Shown here: positions 17,901-25,492 of the stretch, piece after piece
Layout: every line of letters begins with the position of its first letter
Position numbering within the stretch: the first letter of the stretch is position 1
Assembly: GCA_016713435.1 (NCBI GenBank)
Contig: JADJPD010000010.1
Span: forward strand, 401,408 to 465,407
DNA length: 64,000 nt
Direction of reading: 5' to 3'
Origin: Gemmatimonadota bacterium
GTDB taxonomy: Bacteria > Gemmatimonadota > Gemmatimonadetes > Gemmatimonadales > GWC2-71-9
Notes under the pieces: model-generated
Databases searched by the model: none
Told to the model about the DNA's origin: nothing
What the model saw: the letters and a program-made list of their open reading frames with translations, nothing else
Made by a program: the position numbers and the translations under genes

Positions 17901-18481
17901 AGCTGGAACATCCCCTCGGTGACGATGGCCTCCTCGGGGATGCCGTGGCTCTGCACCTCGAGCCAGAAGTTTCCCTCGCCGAAGGTCTGCGCAAACCAGC
18001 TCGCCGACTTCTTCGCCTCCTCGTAGTTCTGCTGGCGCAGCCAGAGCGCCACCTCGCCCGAGAGGCAGGCGGCGAGGCAGACCATCCCCTCGCTGTGCTG
18101 CGCCAGGACTTCCTTGTCGATGCGGGGGCGGCGGTAGAAGCCCTCGAGGTACCCGATGGAGGAGAGCCGGACGAGGTTCTTGTACCCCGCGCGGTTCCTG
18201 GCGAGCAGGACGAGGTGGCTGTACGCGGAGGGCGCCCACTGCGGCTTCTGCTGCACCGTCCGCGGACCGAAGGCGAGGTACGCCTCGAAGCCCAGGATGG
18301 GGCGCAGCTTCTTCGCCTTGGCCTCCTCATAGAACGACCAGGCGCAGTGCATGTTGCCGTGGTCGGTGATGGCCAGGCTGTCCATGCCGAGCTTCTGGAC
18401 GTGCGCCACCAGCTCGGGGATCCGGTTGGCGCCGTCGAGGAGGGAGTACTCGGAGTGGGTATGGAGGTGGACGAAGGCCAT
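14999..18481 (-). CDS. dnaE: DNA polymerase III alpha subunit
   Basis: Replicative polymerase, 1160 residues. N-terminal PHP domain (FVHLHTHSEYSLLDGA), palm with the catalytic aspartates in MPDIDVDFCFERR, the GRGSAAGSIVAYGLG fingers motif, tandem helix-hairpin-helix region (VLESLVAAGAMDGLGG) and a C-terminal OB fold (VTVAAVLTSVKRQISKKTGK) at about residues 1000-1090. It is the DnaE1 type. It lies 27 nt downstream of hisIE and 44 nt upstream of accA. The PHP metal ligands look intact, which leaves open built-in proofreading; no dnaQ is in the window. Confidence 0.97.
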   Translation of the reverse strand: MAFVHLHTHSEYSLLDGANRIPELVAHVQKLGMDSLAITDHGNMHCAWSFYEEAKAKKLRPILGFEAYLAFGPRTVQQKPQWAPSAYSHLVLLARNRAGYKNLVRLSSIGYLEGFYRRPRIDKEVLAQHSEGMVCLAACLSGEVALWLRQQNYEEAKKSASWFAQTFGEGNFWLEVQSHGIPEEAIVTEGMFQLSKDLGLGVVATNDAHYLTREDAEAHDVLLAIGTGSELDDPKRFRFEGSESYVKSEAEMAKLFKGHPEVLANTQVVANTCEFSFEKKYFVPSFPRPEGYDTEEALLLDLATKGIEKRYGAPIPAHVQERLDYELSVINKAGYAGYFLIVQDFIAAARERGIPVGPGRGSAAGSIVAYGLGITNVDPLKFDLLFERFLNPERVSMPDIDVDFCFERRGEVIEYVRQRYGRASVGQIITFGTLKARAAVKDVARLLRIPPGDADKLTKLIPSGPAFALTVDEALKQVTEFRDLVKGNPLYERCVQFASRIEGISRHASVHAAGVVIAPGPLSEYVPVCSAPTKGSGAGADGEDSIITQFEMGPLEKVGMLKMDMLGLKTLTVIHDAVQMIAERHGRHIDVDTLDFEDPKVYEVLRKGRTAGIFQFESPLATETLRNMKCDRFDDLVASNALLRPGPLDAGMHLVFIRRKLGQEKVSYPHPSLEEVLEPTYGVITYQEQVMRIANVLAGYSLAEADVLRKAVGKKDQELIDKEVGHFIERAVAKGISQKLAEDLGGQIKTFGRYGFNKSHSVAYSVLSYQTAWLKTYYPAEFMAALLSSEIGSTDKVVQYINEARELGIEVLPPDVNESGFKFTVTGEKRMRFGLGAVRNVGRGAIESMIAARTQEPFTSLRDFAQRVDLRLCNKRVLESLVAAGAMDGLGGHRHQLVQALDDALREAQVLQQEREVGQASLFGEATPTARPTASGLPDVPPWTEQERLAKEKEVIGFFISGHPLERFRAEVEVFGSRTTATLHEWSEHQVTVAAVLTSVKRQISKKTGKEYARIILEDFHGTAEAIVFPEAWSKLNSVLREDLAVLLTGGYSARDRGEERAPFVVESARPLEELLSSGSLGLALRWSLPSAPEPDLLRQAVALCSRHPGPAPLYIEWSDGNGERLRARSRRVRVAPDEELVAGLRRLLGTDSVAFVRAS

Positions 18482-18508
18482 CGGACCACCGGGCGCGGGG
18501 CGCCCGGC

Positions 18509-19150
18509 CTATTTCTCCCGGGCTTCGAGCGTGCGCAGCACGGTGTCCAGCGACACCCCGCGCGCGCGCAGCAAGACCAGCAGGTGGAAGAGCAGGTCGG
18601 CCGCCTCGTTGGCGAGCCGCTCGTCACTTTCGGCGTGGGCCGCCACGACCGTCTCCACGGCCTCCTCACCGACCTTTTGCGAGACCTTTGCCAGACCGTG
18701 ATCCAGCAGGGTGACGGTATAGGAGCCGGGCGTCCGTTCCTCGGCCCGCCGGGCGATGGTGCTGGCGAGGCGGGTGAGCAGGTGGCCGCCCGGATCGGGC
18801 TCGGGGGAAGTCCCCCCCTCGGCGGTCACCCGGGTGGCGAAGCAGGTGGGGGTCCCGGTGTGGCAGGCCGGTCCCTGCTGGTCCACGCGGTACAGGATGG
18901 CGTCGCCGTCGCAGTCCAGCCGGATCTCCGCCACCCGCTGCTCGTGGCCGCTGGTCTCGCCCTTCCGCCAGAGCGCCTCGCGGCTCCGGCTCCAGTAGTG
19001 GGCCAGGCCGGTTTCCCGGGTGCGGACCAGCGCCTCGCGGGTGGCCCAGGCGAGCATCAGGACATCCCCCGAGCGGCGGTCCTGCGCGATGACGGGCACC
19101 AGCCCAGCCGCGCCGAAGCGCACCTGCTCGAGCCATGGATCGTGAGTCAC
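18509..19150 (-). CDS. hisI: Bifunctional phosphoribosyl-AMP cyclohydrolase / phosphoribosyl-ATP pyrophosphatase
   Basis: HisIE fusion catalysing the second and third steps of histidine synthesis. The HisI part (residues 1-110) has the metal motif RLDCDGDAILYRV and the zinc Cys in GPACHTGTPTCF. The HisE part (about 120-213) has KVGEEAVETVVAA and ERLANEAADLLFHLLVLL. Length 213 is standard. It is the first gene of a probable operon through metG. A consensus TTGACA-17-TAGCTT promoter ends 5 nt before the ATG, so the transcript is probably leaderless. No other his gene is nearby. Confidence 0.95.
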   Translation of the reverse strand: MTHDPWLEQVRFGAAGLVPVIAQDRRSGDVLMLAWATREALVRTRETGLAHYWSRSREALWRKGETSGHEQRVAEIRLDCDGDAILYRVDQQGPACHTGTPTCFATRVTAEGGTSPEPDPGGHLLTRLASTIARRAEERTPGSYTVTLLDHGLAKVSQKVGEEAVETVVAAHAESDERLANEAADLLFHLLVLLRARGVSLDTVLRTLEAREK

Positions 19151-19155
19151 GCCAC

Positions 19156-19184
19156 AAGCTACCGGGCCTTCCCATGATTGTCAA
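19156..19184 (-). promoter_or_regulatory. Promoter of the hisIE-dnaE-accA-ricT-metG operon
   Basis: Minus strand TTGACA (19179-19184), exactly 17 bp, TAGCTT (19156-19161). The start of transcription would fall at or within 1-2 nt of the hisIE ATG at 19150. This is the best promoter in the window and supports TAG-N-TT as the local -10 type. Confidence 0.7.
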
Positions 19185-20850
19185 AAACCCTTGTGGCGCA
19201 TCAGCTTGGCTCAGGTTGACGAGCCGGGCCGGGCTCCTCCTTGCCGTGTTTCTGACCGCCTGCGGCGGGGGGGATGACGGGGGGCCTCCCACCCCGGCGG
19301 ACTGCAGGACGGCCTCCCCAACGACGCTCGCAGCCGGGGAGGTGGCCCTCATCGACCCGGCCTCCAGCAACGGCTGCCTGACCCTTCCCGCCAGCGGGCC
19401 GCTTGGGGCCGAGTATCTGGTGACGGTCTATTCCGCAAACGGGCAGGTGGTGGACGGCGGGGCAAGCGGTGCCTACGCCCTGAACGGGGCGGCGCTCGCG
19501 GCACCCCGCGCCGCCGCGCGGTCCGGGGGGGCTGAAGACGCCGGACTGGCCTTCGAGGCCCGCCTCCGTGCGGAGGAGGTCCGGCTGGCCTCGGCCGCCG
19601 TGGCAAACCGTCGGCAGCGGCGGCCGGCCGTGCGGCGGCCCCCGTCGGTCGGGGACACCCGGACCTTCTCTGTGTGCGCGTCGATCGCCTGCGCGGGGTT
19701 TGTGCCGGTGCAGGCCAGCGCCCGGTTCGTCGGGACGCACGTGGCGCTCTTCGTGGACGACACCGTCGCCGCCGGCGGCTTCAGCCCCGCGGAGCTCGAC
19801 TCGCTCGGCGTCCTGGCCGACAGTCATCTCTTCCCCCTCGACACCACCGCGTTCGGCGCCCCCTCGGACCTGGATGGCAACGGGGTGGTCATCGTGCTGC
19901 TCACCGACCGGGTGAACGCGCTTTCGAACTGCAGCCTCTCGGGCGGGATCGTGCGGGGGTACTTCTCCAGCCGGGACCTGACCCAGCAACCCGGCTCCAA
20001 CCAGGGCGAGATCGTCTACGGCATGGTGCCCGACCCCGCCCAGGCGCTCTGCTTCGGCAAGGTGTTCGTGCGCGCCAACATCGCGCCGACGGTGGTGCAC
20101 GAGCTGCAGCACCTGATCTCCTACAACCGGCACGTCCTGCTCGGGAACGGGCAGCCGGAGGCCAGCTGGCTCAATGAGGGGCTGTCGCACTTCGCCGAGG
20201 AGCTGGCGGGGCGGACCGTGCCCCCGATGCTGTGCCCGTCCGGGAACTGCCTGAACCAGTTCGCGGCAGGCAACATCCGGAACGCATTCACCTATCTTTC
20301 CAGTCCCGGCTCCTACTACCTGGTCTATCCGCGGGGCAGCACGGGGTCGCTGGGCGAGCGGGGCGCGGCCTGGTTGTTCGTGCGCTGGCTGGCGGACCGT
20401 TCGCTGGCGGACACGGTGCTGGCCACCGACGTCACGCGCCGCCTCCTCGGTGCGGACCAGGCCGGCGGGCTCGCGCTCACCGGCGGAGCCAACGTGGCTG
20501 CGGCGCTGCAGCGGGTCGAGGCCGGCATCACCTTCCCCACGCTGGCGGGGCGATGGCACCTGAGCAACTGGACGGAGCGGGTCCCCGGCTTCAGCGAGCC
20601 GAGCGGCTGGCTGCGCTACCGCAGCTGGGACCTGCCGCTGGTGTTCGACCAGCTGTTCCCGGGGCCCTATCCGCTCCGGCCCGACTCGACGTCGGGCGCG
20701 CCGTACGCGGCGGCGGGCACCCTGCTCGGCGGTTCGGCGACGTACCTGCGTGTGGTGCAGCCCCCGTCGGGCGAGCCGGTGGGCTTCCTCCTCGACACCC
20801 GGAACACCGCCGAGGTGCTCCCGCGGCTCGCCGTCGTCCGGCTGCGCTGA
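19174..20850 (+). CDS. Secreted zinc metallopeptidase-like lipoprotein
   Basis: 558 residues from ATG 19174. Lipoprotein signal (RLTSRAGLLLAVFLTAC). A Ser/Thr-poor N-terminal sandwich is followed by a zincin core, VVHELQHLISYNRH with the HExxH motif and a downstream WLNEGLSHFAEEL supplying the third Glu, as in M30/hyicolysin-like peptidases. It presumably cleaves extracellular protein. The start is uncertain: ATG 19174 lies inside the hisIE promoter, and TTG 19216 would give a tidy lipoprotein signal (MTSRAGLLLAVFLTAC). Its stop overlaps the likely CTG start of the next gene. Confidence 0.78.
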   Translation: MIVKNPCGASAWLRLTSRAGLLLAVFLTACGGGDDGGPPTPADCRTASPTTLAAGEVALIDPASSNGCLTLPASGPLGAEYLVTVYSANGQVVDGGASGAYALNGAALAAPRAAARSGGAEDAGLAFEARLRAEEVRLASAAVANRRQRRPAVRRPPSVGDTRTFSVCASIACAGFVPVQASARFVGTHVALFVDDTVAAGGFSPAELDSLGVLADSHLFPLDTTAFGAPSDLDGNGVVIVLLTDRVNALSNCSLSGGIVRGYFSSRDLTQQPGSNQGEIVYGMVPDPAQALCFGKVFVRANIAPTVVHELQHLISYNRHVLLGNGQPEASWLNEGLSHFAEELAGRTVPPMLCPSGNCLNQFAAGNIRNAFTYLSSPGSYYLVYPRGSTGSLGERGAAWLFVRWLADRSLADTVLATDVTRRLLGADQAGGLALTGGANVAAALQRVEAGITFPTLAGRWHLSNWTERVPGFSEPSGWLRYRSWDLPLVFDQLFPGPYPLRPDSTSGAPYAAAGTLLGGSATYLRVVQPPSGEPVGFLLDTRNTAEVLPRLAVVRLR

Positions 20851-21725
20851 GGGCGACGCGCGTCGCCCTCGCGCTGCTCGGCGGGCTCCTGCCCGGCCTG
20901 CTCCAGGCCCAGTCCGCTCCAACTCCCCTGATCCTCACGCTGCCGGTCTCCGTCCGCCTCGCCGGCCTCGGCGGGGCGGGGGTGGCCATCGCCGGCGATG
21001 CGGGGGCCACCTTCGTGAACCCGGCCGCCCTCGCCACGATCCGGCACGCGGCCATGGAAGGCTCGCTGCAGCGCTATCCTGACGGCACCATCGAGACCAT
21101 GGGCGCGGCCGCCTTCCGGCTGCTGCAGTTCGACCTGGGCGGCGGCTACCACTACCTGCGCTTCAGCGACACCTCCGCCACCAAGGACAACCTGGTCTGG
21201 ACCGGCTCGGCCACCTACCGGTTCGGGTTCATCTCGCTCGGGTCCACCCTCAAGTACGTCTCGCTCGAGGACTCGCTGGACCAGGTCCGGCGCGCCGGCA
21301 CGATGGACCTGGGCGCCGGCATCCATGTCTTCGACCTGATGACGCTGGCCTTCGCGGTGCGGAACGTCGGCGGCTGGCGGGTGACCGGCGGCCCGCTCAC
21401 GCTGCCCACGAGCAAGCACGCCGGCTTCTCGTTCAACTTCACCGACCCGCAGGAGACCGCCCGGGTGCTCGGCACCATCGAGGTGGTGTGGACCGAGCAC
21501 GCCCGGCGGCGCACCATCATCGGGGCCGAGGCCGGCGCTGTGCTCGGCAAGGTGGGGGTGGTGGGACGGGTGGGCTGGGGGGCGCCGCCCGAGGGGGCGG
21601 GGCAGAAGGAAGTGTCGCTCGGCGCCGGGGTGGTGCTGAGCCGGTTCAACATCGATTATGCCTGGCAGCGACGGACCAAGCTCGGCGGCCACGTCCACCG
21701 GTTCGGCCTGCGCTTCACCATCTGA
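20847..21725 (+). CDS. PorV/PorQ-like outer-membrane barrel protein
   Basis: 292 residues if started at CTG 20847, which overlaps the preceding TGA (CTGA) and begins a clean signal peptide, MRATRVALALLGGLLPGLLQAQ. No ATG, GTG or TTG lies close upstream. The mature part begins LAGLGGAGVAIAGDAGATFVNPAAL, the hallmark of PorV/UPF0164 (FadL-like) proteins, and ends in RFGLRFTI. Such proteins can be type IX secretion shuttle components, but no other por genes are seen here. Its position between a secreted peptidase and a PF10023 peptidase suggests a small export-linked operon. The stop overlaps the next ATG (TGATG). Confidence 0.8.
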   Translation: MRATRVALALLGGLLPGLLQAQSAPTPLILTLPVSVRLAGLGGAGVAIAGDAGATFVNPAALATIRHAAMEGSLQRYPDGTIETMGAAAFRLLQFDLGGGYHYLRFSDTSATKDNLVWTGSATYRFGFISLGSTLKYVSLEDSLDQVRRAGTMDLGAGIHVFDLMTLAFAVRNVGGWRVTGGPLTLPTSKHAGFSFNFTDPQETARVLGTIEVVWTEHARRRTIIGAEAGAVLGKVGVVGRVGWGAPPEGAGQKEVSLGAGVVLSRFNIDYAWQRRTKLGGHVHRFGLRFTI

Positions 21726-22798
21726 TGACCAAGCGGCGAGGTTGCATGTTCTTCCTGGCACTCGTCGGCGTGCTCATGGCCGGCTACGGCACCGCGTACG
21801 TGGCGAGCGAGGACGTCCGCTACCTGACGCGGGCGGGCTTCGAGCAGGCCAAGATCCTCGAGGCGCGCCGTCCCATCCGGGACCTGATCGCCGATCCCAA
21901 GACCGATGCGGAGACCCGTGCCCTGCTGCGGGTGGTGCTCGATGCGCGCGACTTTGCCGCGGAGCTCGGCTACGCCGCCGGCGAGACCTACACCACCTAC
22001 GCCGACGTCGGCCGCGACACGCTGCTCCTGGTGCTCTCCGCGAGCCCGAAGGACTGCCTCTGCCCGCACACCTGGAAGTATCCCATCGTGGGGCACATCC
22101 CCTACAAGGGCTTCTTCGACCCGGCCATGGCGCGGAAGGAGGCGGCGCGGCTGGAGCAGAAGGGCTACGACATCTACCTCCGCCCCGCCGGCGCCTACTC
22201 CACCCTGGGCTGGTTCAACGACCCGCTCTATTCCACCGCCCTGAGTCACGACAGCGTGGAGCTGGCGGCCACCGTCTTCCACGAGATCGCGCACAACACG
22301 CTCTACGTGAAGAGCGCCACGCCCTTCAACGAGAGCTTCGCGCAGCTTGCCGGCTACCGGGCCGCCGAGGTGTTCTTCCGGCGGCGCGGCTCCACCGAGG
22401 CGGCGGACCGCGCCGCCGCGCGCTGGCTCGACGAGGTGGTGCTCAGCGGCTATTACGCCGACCTCACGGGCCGGCTGGACACCCTCTACCGGCACGCCCC
22501 CGATTCCGCCGCGGTGGACAGCGGCCGGGCCGAGCTGGGCCGCTGGGCGCGGGCCCAGCTGCAGGGGGACGTGGGCCGGCAATTGCGGACCTATACCATC
22601 GGTCCCATGGCGGAGCGGCCGGTCAACAACGCGCGCCTCATCGCGGCGCGCATCTACCGGACGCGGCTGGAGCTCTTCGAGCGCTGGTTCGAGCAGCACG
22701 GCCGGGACATCGCGCTGGCCGTGGCCTCGCTCGACACGCTCATGCAGGGGGTGCCGGGCGACTCGGCGTATGCCCGGCTGGAGGGGGCATTGCGCTGA
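21725..22798 (+). CDS. Putative aminopeptidase of the PF10023 type
   Basis: 357 residues with an N-terminal membrane anchor (CMFFLALVGVLMAGYG). The family pattern is clear: KYPIVGHIPYKGFFDPAMAR, then GAYSTLGWFNDPLYST, then the zinc motif ATVFHEIAHNTLYVKS with NESFAQLAGY downstream. In this family the HExxH protein is a predicted metallo-aminopeptidase; experimental data are sparse. The ATG overlaps the preceding stop, so the three genes from 19174 are coupled. It faces the periplasm if the N-terminal segment is an anchor. Confidence 0.85.
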   Translation: MTKRRGCMFFLALVGVLMAGYGTAYVASEDVRYLTRAGFEQAKILEARRPIRDLIADPKTDAETRALLRVVLDARDFAAELGYAAGETYTTYADVGRDTLLLVLSASPKDCLCPHTWKYPIVGHIPYKGFFDPAMARKEAARLEQKGYDIYLRPAGAYSTLGWFNDPLYSTALSHDSVELAATVFHEIAHNTLYVKSATPFNESFAQLAGYRAAEVFFRRRGSTEAADRAAARWLDEVVLSGYYADLTGRLDTLYRHAPDSAAVDSGRAELGRWARAQLQGDVGRQLRTYTIGPMAERPVNNARLIAARIYRTRLELFERWFEQHGRDIALAVASLDTLMQGVPGDSAYARLEGALR

Positions 22799-22941
22799 CC
22801 GACGTGATGTTGAGGGTTTGGCGAGGCGCACGTGGGGGACATTTCATGAAGATGGGACGGATTCCATCCACCCCACTTGCGTAGATTCGCGTCACTTCGA
22901 ACCTTTCCGAACCCCCTGTAGGCAATTCACGTCGAGGTAGC

Positions 22942-23784
22942 ATGGCTCGTGACATCCTCCCCCTGGTGCGCGCCGCGCTGGAAGGCCGCTATGCGGTTGA
23001 GCGCGAGCTGGGACGGGGCGGGGCGGCGCGGGTGTTCCTGGCACGCAATCCCGCCGGCGAGGCGGTGGCCCTCAAGGTCCTGCACCCGCAGCTCGCGGCG
23101 AGTGTGGCGGCCGATCGCTTCCTGCGCGAGATCCAGTTCATCAGCAAGCTCACGCACCCGCGGGTGGCGCGGCTCCTGGACTACGGCGAGAGCGACTGGG
23201 TGCTCTGGTACGTCATGGAGTTCGTGCAGGGGCCCACGCTGCGCCAGCACCTCGACCGGGTGCGGCGCTGCTCGGTGTCGGACACGCTGCACATCGCGCA
23301 CGACCTGCTCGCCGCCCTCGGCAGTGCCCACACCGTCAGCATCGTCCACCGCGACGTGAAGCCCGACAACATCGTGCTCTGCACCGATGGGGCCACGCTG
23401 GTGGACTTCGGCATCGCCAAGGCGGTGGCCGAGGCCAGCTCGGACCGGCTCACCCGCTCGGGCTTTGCGGTGGGCACCTCGGCCTACATGAGTCCCGAGC
23501 AGATCGGGGGCATCGAGACCATCGACCCCCGCTCGGACCTGTACTCGCTGGGCTGCGTGCTCCACGAATGCCTGGCAGGCAAGCCGCCCTTCGACGACCC
23601 GTTCGAGGACCTGATCCTCACCAAGCACCAGGTGGCCCCCATCCCCGACGTGCGCGAGGCCCGCGCCGACACCCCGCCCGCGCTCGCCGAGGCCATCCGG
23701 CGCGCCCTTGCCAAGGACCGCGACCAGCGCTGGCCCACGGCCGAGGCCATGGCCGCCGCGCTCCCCGCGCTGGCGCGGGCCTGA
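22942..23784 (+). CDS. Soluble Hanks-type serine/threonine protein kinase
   Basis: 280 residues, catalytic domain only: glycine loop ELGRGGAARVFLA, Lys in VALKVL, HRDVKPDNIVL catalytic loop, VDFGIAK metal loop and AYMSPEQIGG substrate loop. All key residues are present, so it should be active. Unlike PknB-type kinases it has no membrane span or sensor domain. The EAL-HDOD gene follows after 7 nt (stop 23784, GTG 23792), so the two are cotranscribed and the kinase may act on or with that regulator. A TAGATT box lies at 22882-22887, 55 bp upstream. Confidence 0.93.
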   Translation: MARDILPLVRAALEGRYAVERELGRGGAARVFLARNPAGEAVALKVLHPQLAASVAADRFLREIQFISKLTHPRVARLLDYGESDWVLWYVMEFVQGPTLRQHLDRVRRCSVSDTLHIAHDLLAALGSAHTVSIVHRDVKPDNIVLCTDGATLVDFGIAKAVAEASSDRLTRSGFAVGTSAYMSPEQIGGIETIDPRSDLYSLGCVLHECLAGKPPFDDPFEDLILTKHQVAPIPDVREARADTPPALAEAIRRALAKDRDQRWPTAEAMAAALPALARA

Positions 23785-23791
23785 GGGCCGG

Positions 23792-25003
23792 GTGGATCTC
23801 TTCGTCGCCCGGCAGCCGATCTTCGACCGGCAGCGGCACGTGGTGGGCTACGAGCTGCTCTTCCGGTCGTCCCGCGAGAACATCTTCGGCAAGAACGACC
23901 CCAACAAGGCGTCGCTCAAGATGATGGACACGACGCTGCTGGGCTTCGGCCTGGACGCGCTCGTGGGGGACAAGCCCGCCTTCTTCAACGCCACCCGCGA
24001 GGTCCTGGTCCGCGAGCACTGGGCGGTGCTGCCGCCGGCCAAGACCGTCATCGAGGTGCTCGAGACCGTGGAGCCGGACGCCGAGGTGGTGGGCGCCTGT
24101 GTCGGCCTCAAGAAGGCGGGCTACCAGCTGGCGCTGGACGACTTCGTCTTCCGCCCGGAGTACGAGCCGCTGCTGGAGCTGGCGGACATCATCAAGGTGG
24201 ACTTCCTCCTCACCAAGGGTGCCGAGCGGAAGCGCCTGGCGGATGTCTATGGCAGCCGCGGCGTCCGGATGCTGGCCGAGAAGGTGGAGACCCACGAGGA
24301 GTTCGAGGCGGGGCTCGCGGCGGGGTACACGCTCTTCCAGGGCTACTTCTTCTGCAAGCCGGAGATGGTCCTCGGCAAGGACGTCCCCGCGCTCAAGGCC
24401 AACCTGGTGCGCCTGCTGCAGGAGGTGAACCGGCCGGAGGTGAGCTTCGACCGGCTCGAGGACATCGTGAAGGGCGAGATGGCGCTCTCGGTGCGCCTGC
24501 TCCGCTACCTCCACTCCGCCGGCTTCGGCTGGCGGCACGACATCAGCACCATCAGCCAGGCGCTGCGCGTGCTGGGCGAGCGGCCCACCCGGAAGTGGGC
24601 GTCACTGGTGGCGCTCACGCTGATCGGCGACGACAAGCCCCCGGAACTCGTGACCACGTCCCTGGTGCGGGCGCAGTTCTGCGAGGAACTGGGGAACGAG
24701 ATGGCACTCCCCGACCGCCCCGCGGACCTCTTCCTCATTGGCCTGCTGTCGCTGCTCGACGCCATGCTCGACCGGCCGCTGCCCGACATCGTGAGCGCCA
24801 TGTCGCTCTCGGAGGAGATCCGCACCGCGCTCCTCGGCTGCGACTCCCTGCTCAGCGACGTCCTCCAGCTCGCCTCCTCCTACGACCGGGCCGACTGGTA
24901 CCGGGTCACCCACCTCGCCAACCGGACGGCGATCCCCGAGCCCCGCATCCCCGACGCCTACCGGCGGGCGGTGGAGTGGGTCACGGCCATCCAGAGCGGC
25001 TAG
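23792..25003 (+). CDS. EAL-HDOD (YuxH-type) signalling protein, paralogue 1
   Basis: 403 residues. Start at GTG 23792 behind GAGGG; frame upstream is the overlapping kinase gene. The N-terminal half is an EAL-type domain with FVARQPIFDRQRHVVGYELL, LALDDF, IKVDFL and FQGYFF. The motif GYELLFR replaces EAL, and several c-di-GMP phosphodiesterase residues differ, so binding or scaffold function is more likely than hydrolysis. The C-terminal half is an HDOD helical domain (MALSVRLLRYLHSAGFGWRH, RKWASLVALTLIG). Closest to CdgJ/YuxH proteins. A paralogue lies at 41303-42562, on the other side of the secreted-protein array. Confidence 0.9.
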   Translation: MDLFVARQPIFDRQRHVVGYELLFRSSRENIFGKNDPNKASLKMMDTTLLGFGLDALVGDKPAFFNATREVLVREHWAVLPPAKTVIEVLETVEPDAEVVGACVGLKKAGYQLALDDFVFRPEYEPLLELADIIKVDFLLTKGAERKRLADVYGSRGVRMLAEKVETHEEFEAGLAAGYTLFQGYFFCKPEMVLGKDVPALKANLVRLLQEVNRPEVSFDRLEDIVKGEMALSVRLLRYLHSAGFGWRHDISTISQALRVLGERPTRKWASLVALTLIGDDKPPELVTTSLVRAQFCEELGNEMALPDRPADLFLIGLLSLLDAMLDRPLPDIVSAMSLSEEIRTALLGCDSLLSDVLQLASSYDRADWYRVTHLANRTAIPEPRIPDAYRRAVEWVTAIQSG

Positions 25004-25024
25004 CGACCGAGCCGACCCCGCGGG

Positions 25025-25040
25025 GTGACGCGGTCGTGAC
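25025..25040 (+). promoter_or_regulatory. Direct repeat GTGAC-N6-GTGAC, site 1
   Basis: Two GTGAC half-sites 11 bp apart, 22 bp before the ATG at 25063. The same spacing recurs at 25456, 26509 and (one mismatch) 39876, each upstream of a gene of this block, which suggests one shared activator. Confidence 0.4.
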
Positions 25041-25062
25041 AGCGCTGGCCCACCCTGCAGGC

Positions 25063-25422
25063 ATGCGGACCCCGAAACACCTCGTCCTGCTGCTCGTCCT
25101 CCTGGCCTGGCCGGGCGGGTTGCTCGCGCAGGCACCGGCGACGGAGCGGGTGCGCCTGCCACGGTACCTCACCTCCATGCGGCTCCACGCCATGCTCGGG
25201 CCGGGGACCACGCCACGGCAAGCCCCCGCCGAGCCGGTGGCGCCCGGCCTGGAGGCCCCGACTGTGGCAGGCGGCCTCCGGTGGGCGGTGCGTACCGGCC
25301 CGCTCGTCGTGCAGGCCGGCATCACGGGTGCCCGGGGCGGTGTGCGTCCCTTCCTCGGCCTGCTGCTGTTCCCACCGTCGGTTCGCCTTCCCCGCCCGGA
25401 CCCCCAGCCGCCCGGGCGCTGA
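25063..25422 (+). CDS. Small secreted protein, unknown function
   Basis: 119 residues. Signal peptide MRTPKHLVLLLVLLAWPGGLLAQ, then a Pro/Arg-rich mature part (VRLPRYLTSMRLHAMLGPGT) and a C-terminal LLLFPPSVRLPRPD. No recognised family. The support is the signal peptide, the consistent GC-rich codon use and the GTGAC repeat upstream; there is no strong ribosome site. It could be a short envelope factor cotranscribed with nothing, as the next gene has its own repeat. Confidence 0.5.
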   Translation: MRTPKHLVLLLVLLAWPGGLLAQAPATERVRLPRYLTSMRLHAMLGPGTTPRQAPAEPVAPGLEAPTVAGGLRWAVRTGPLVVQAGITGARGGVRPFLGLLLFPPSVRLPRPDPQPPGR

Positions 25423-25455
25423 GTCCGGAGGTGTTACCCCGCGGCTCAGGCAGGC

Positions 25456-25471
25456 GTGACCGGGCCGTGAT
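25456..25471 (+). promoter_or_regulatory. Direct repeat GTGAC-N6-GTGAT, site 2
   Basis: Half-sites start at 25456 and 25467, 11 bp apart; a TAGGCT box follows 9 nt later. 22 bp before the hydrolase-like ATG at 25493. Confidence 0.4.
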
Positions 25472-25492
25472 GCCGGCCCGTAGGCTACGGGC

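Noticed and set aside
15515..19177. 1220-codon open frame antisense to dnaE
   Set aside because: High GC leaves few stops on the opposite strand; the product is low-complexity and dnaE is certain.
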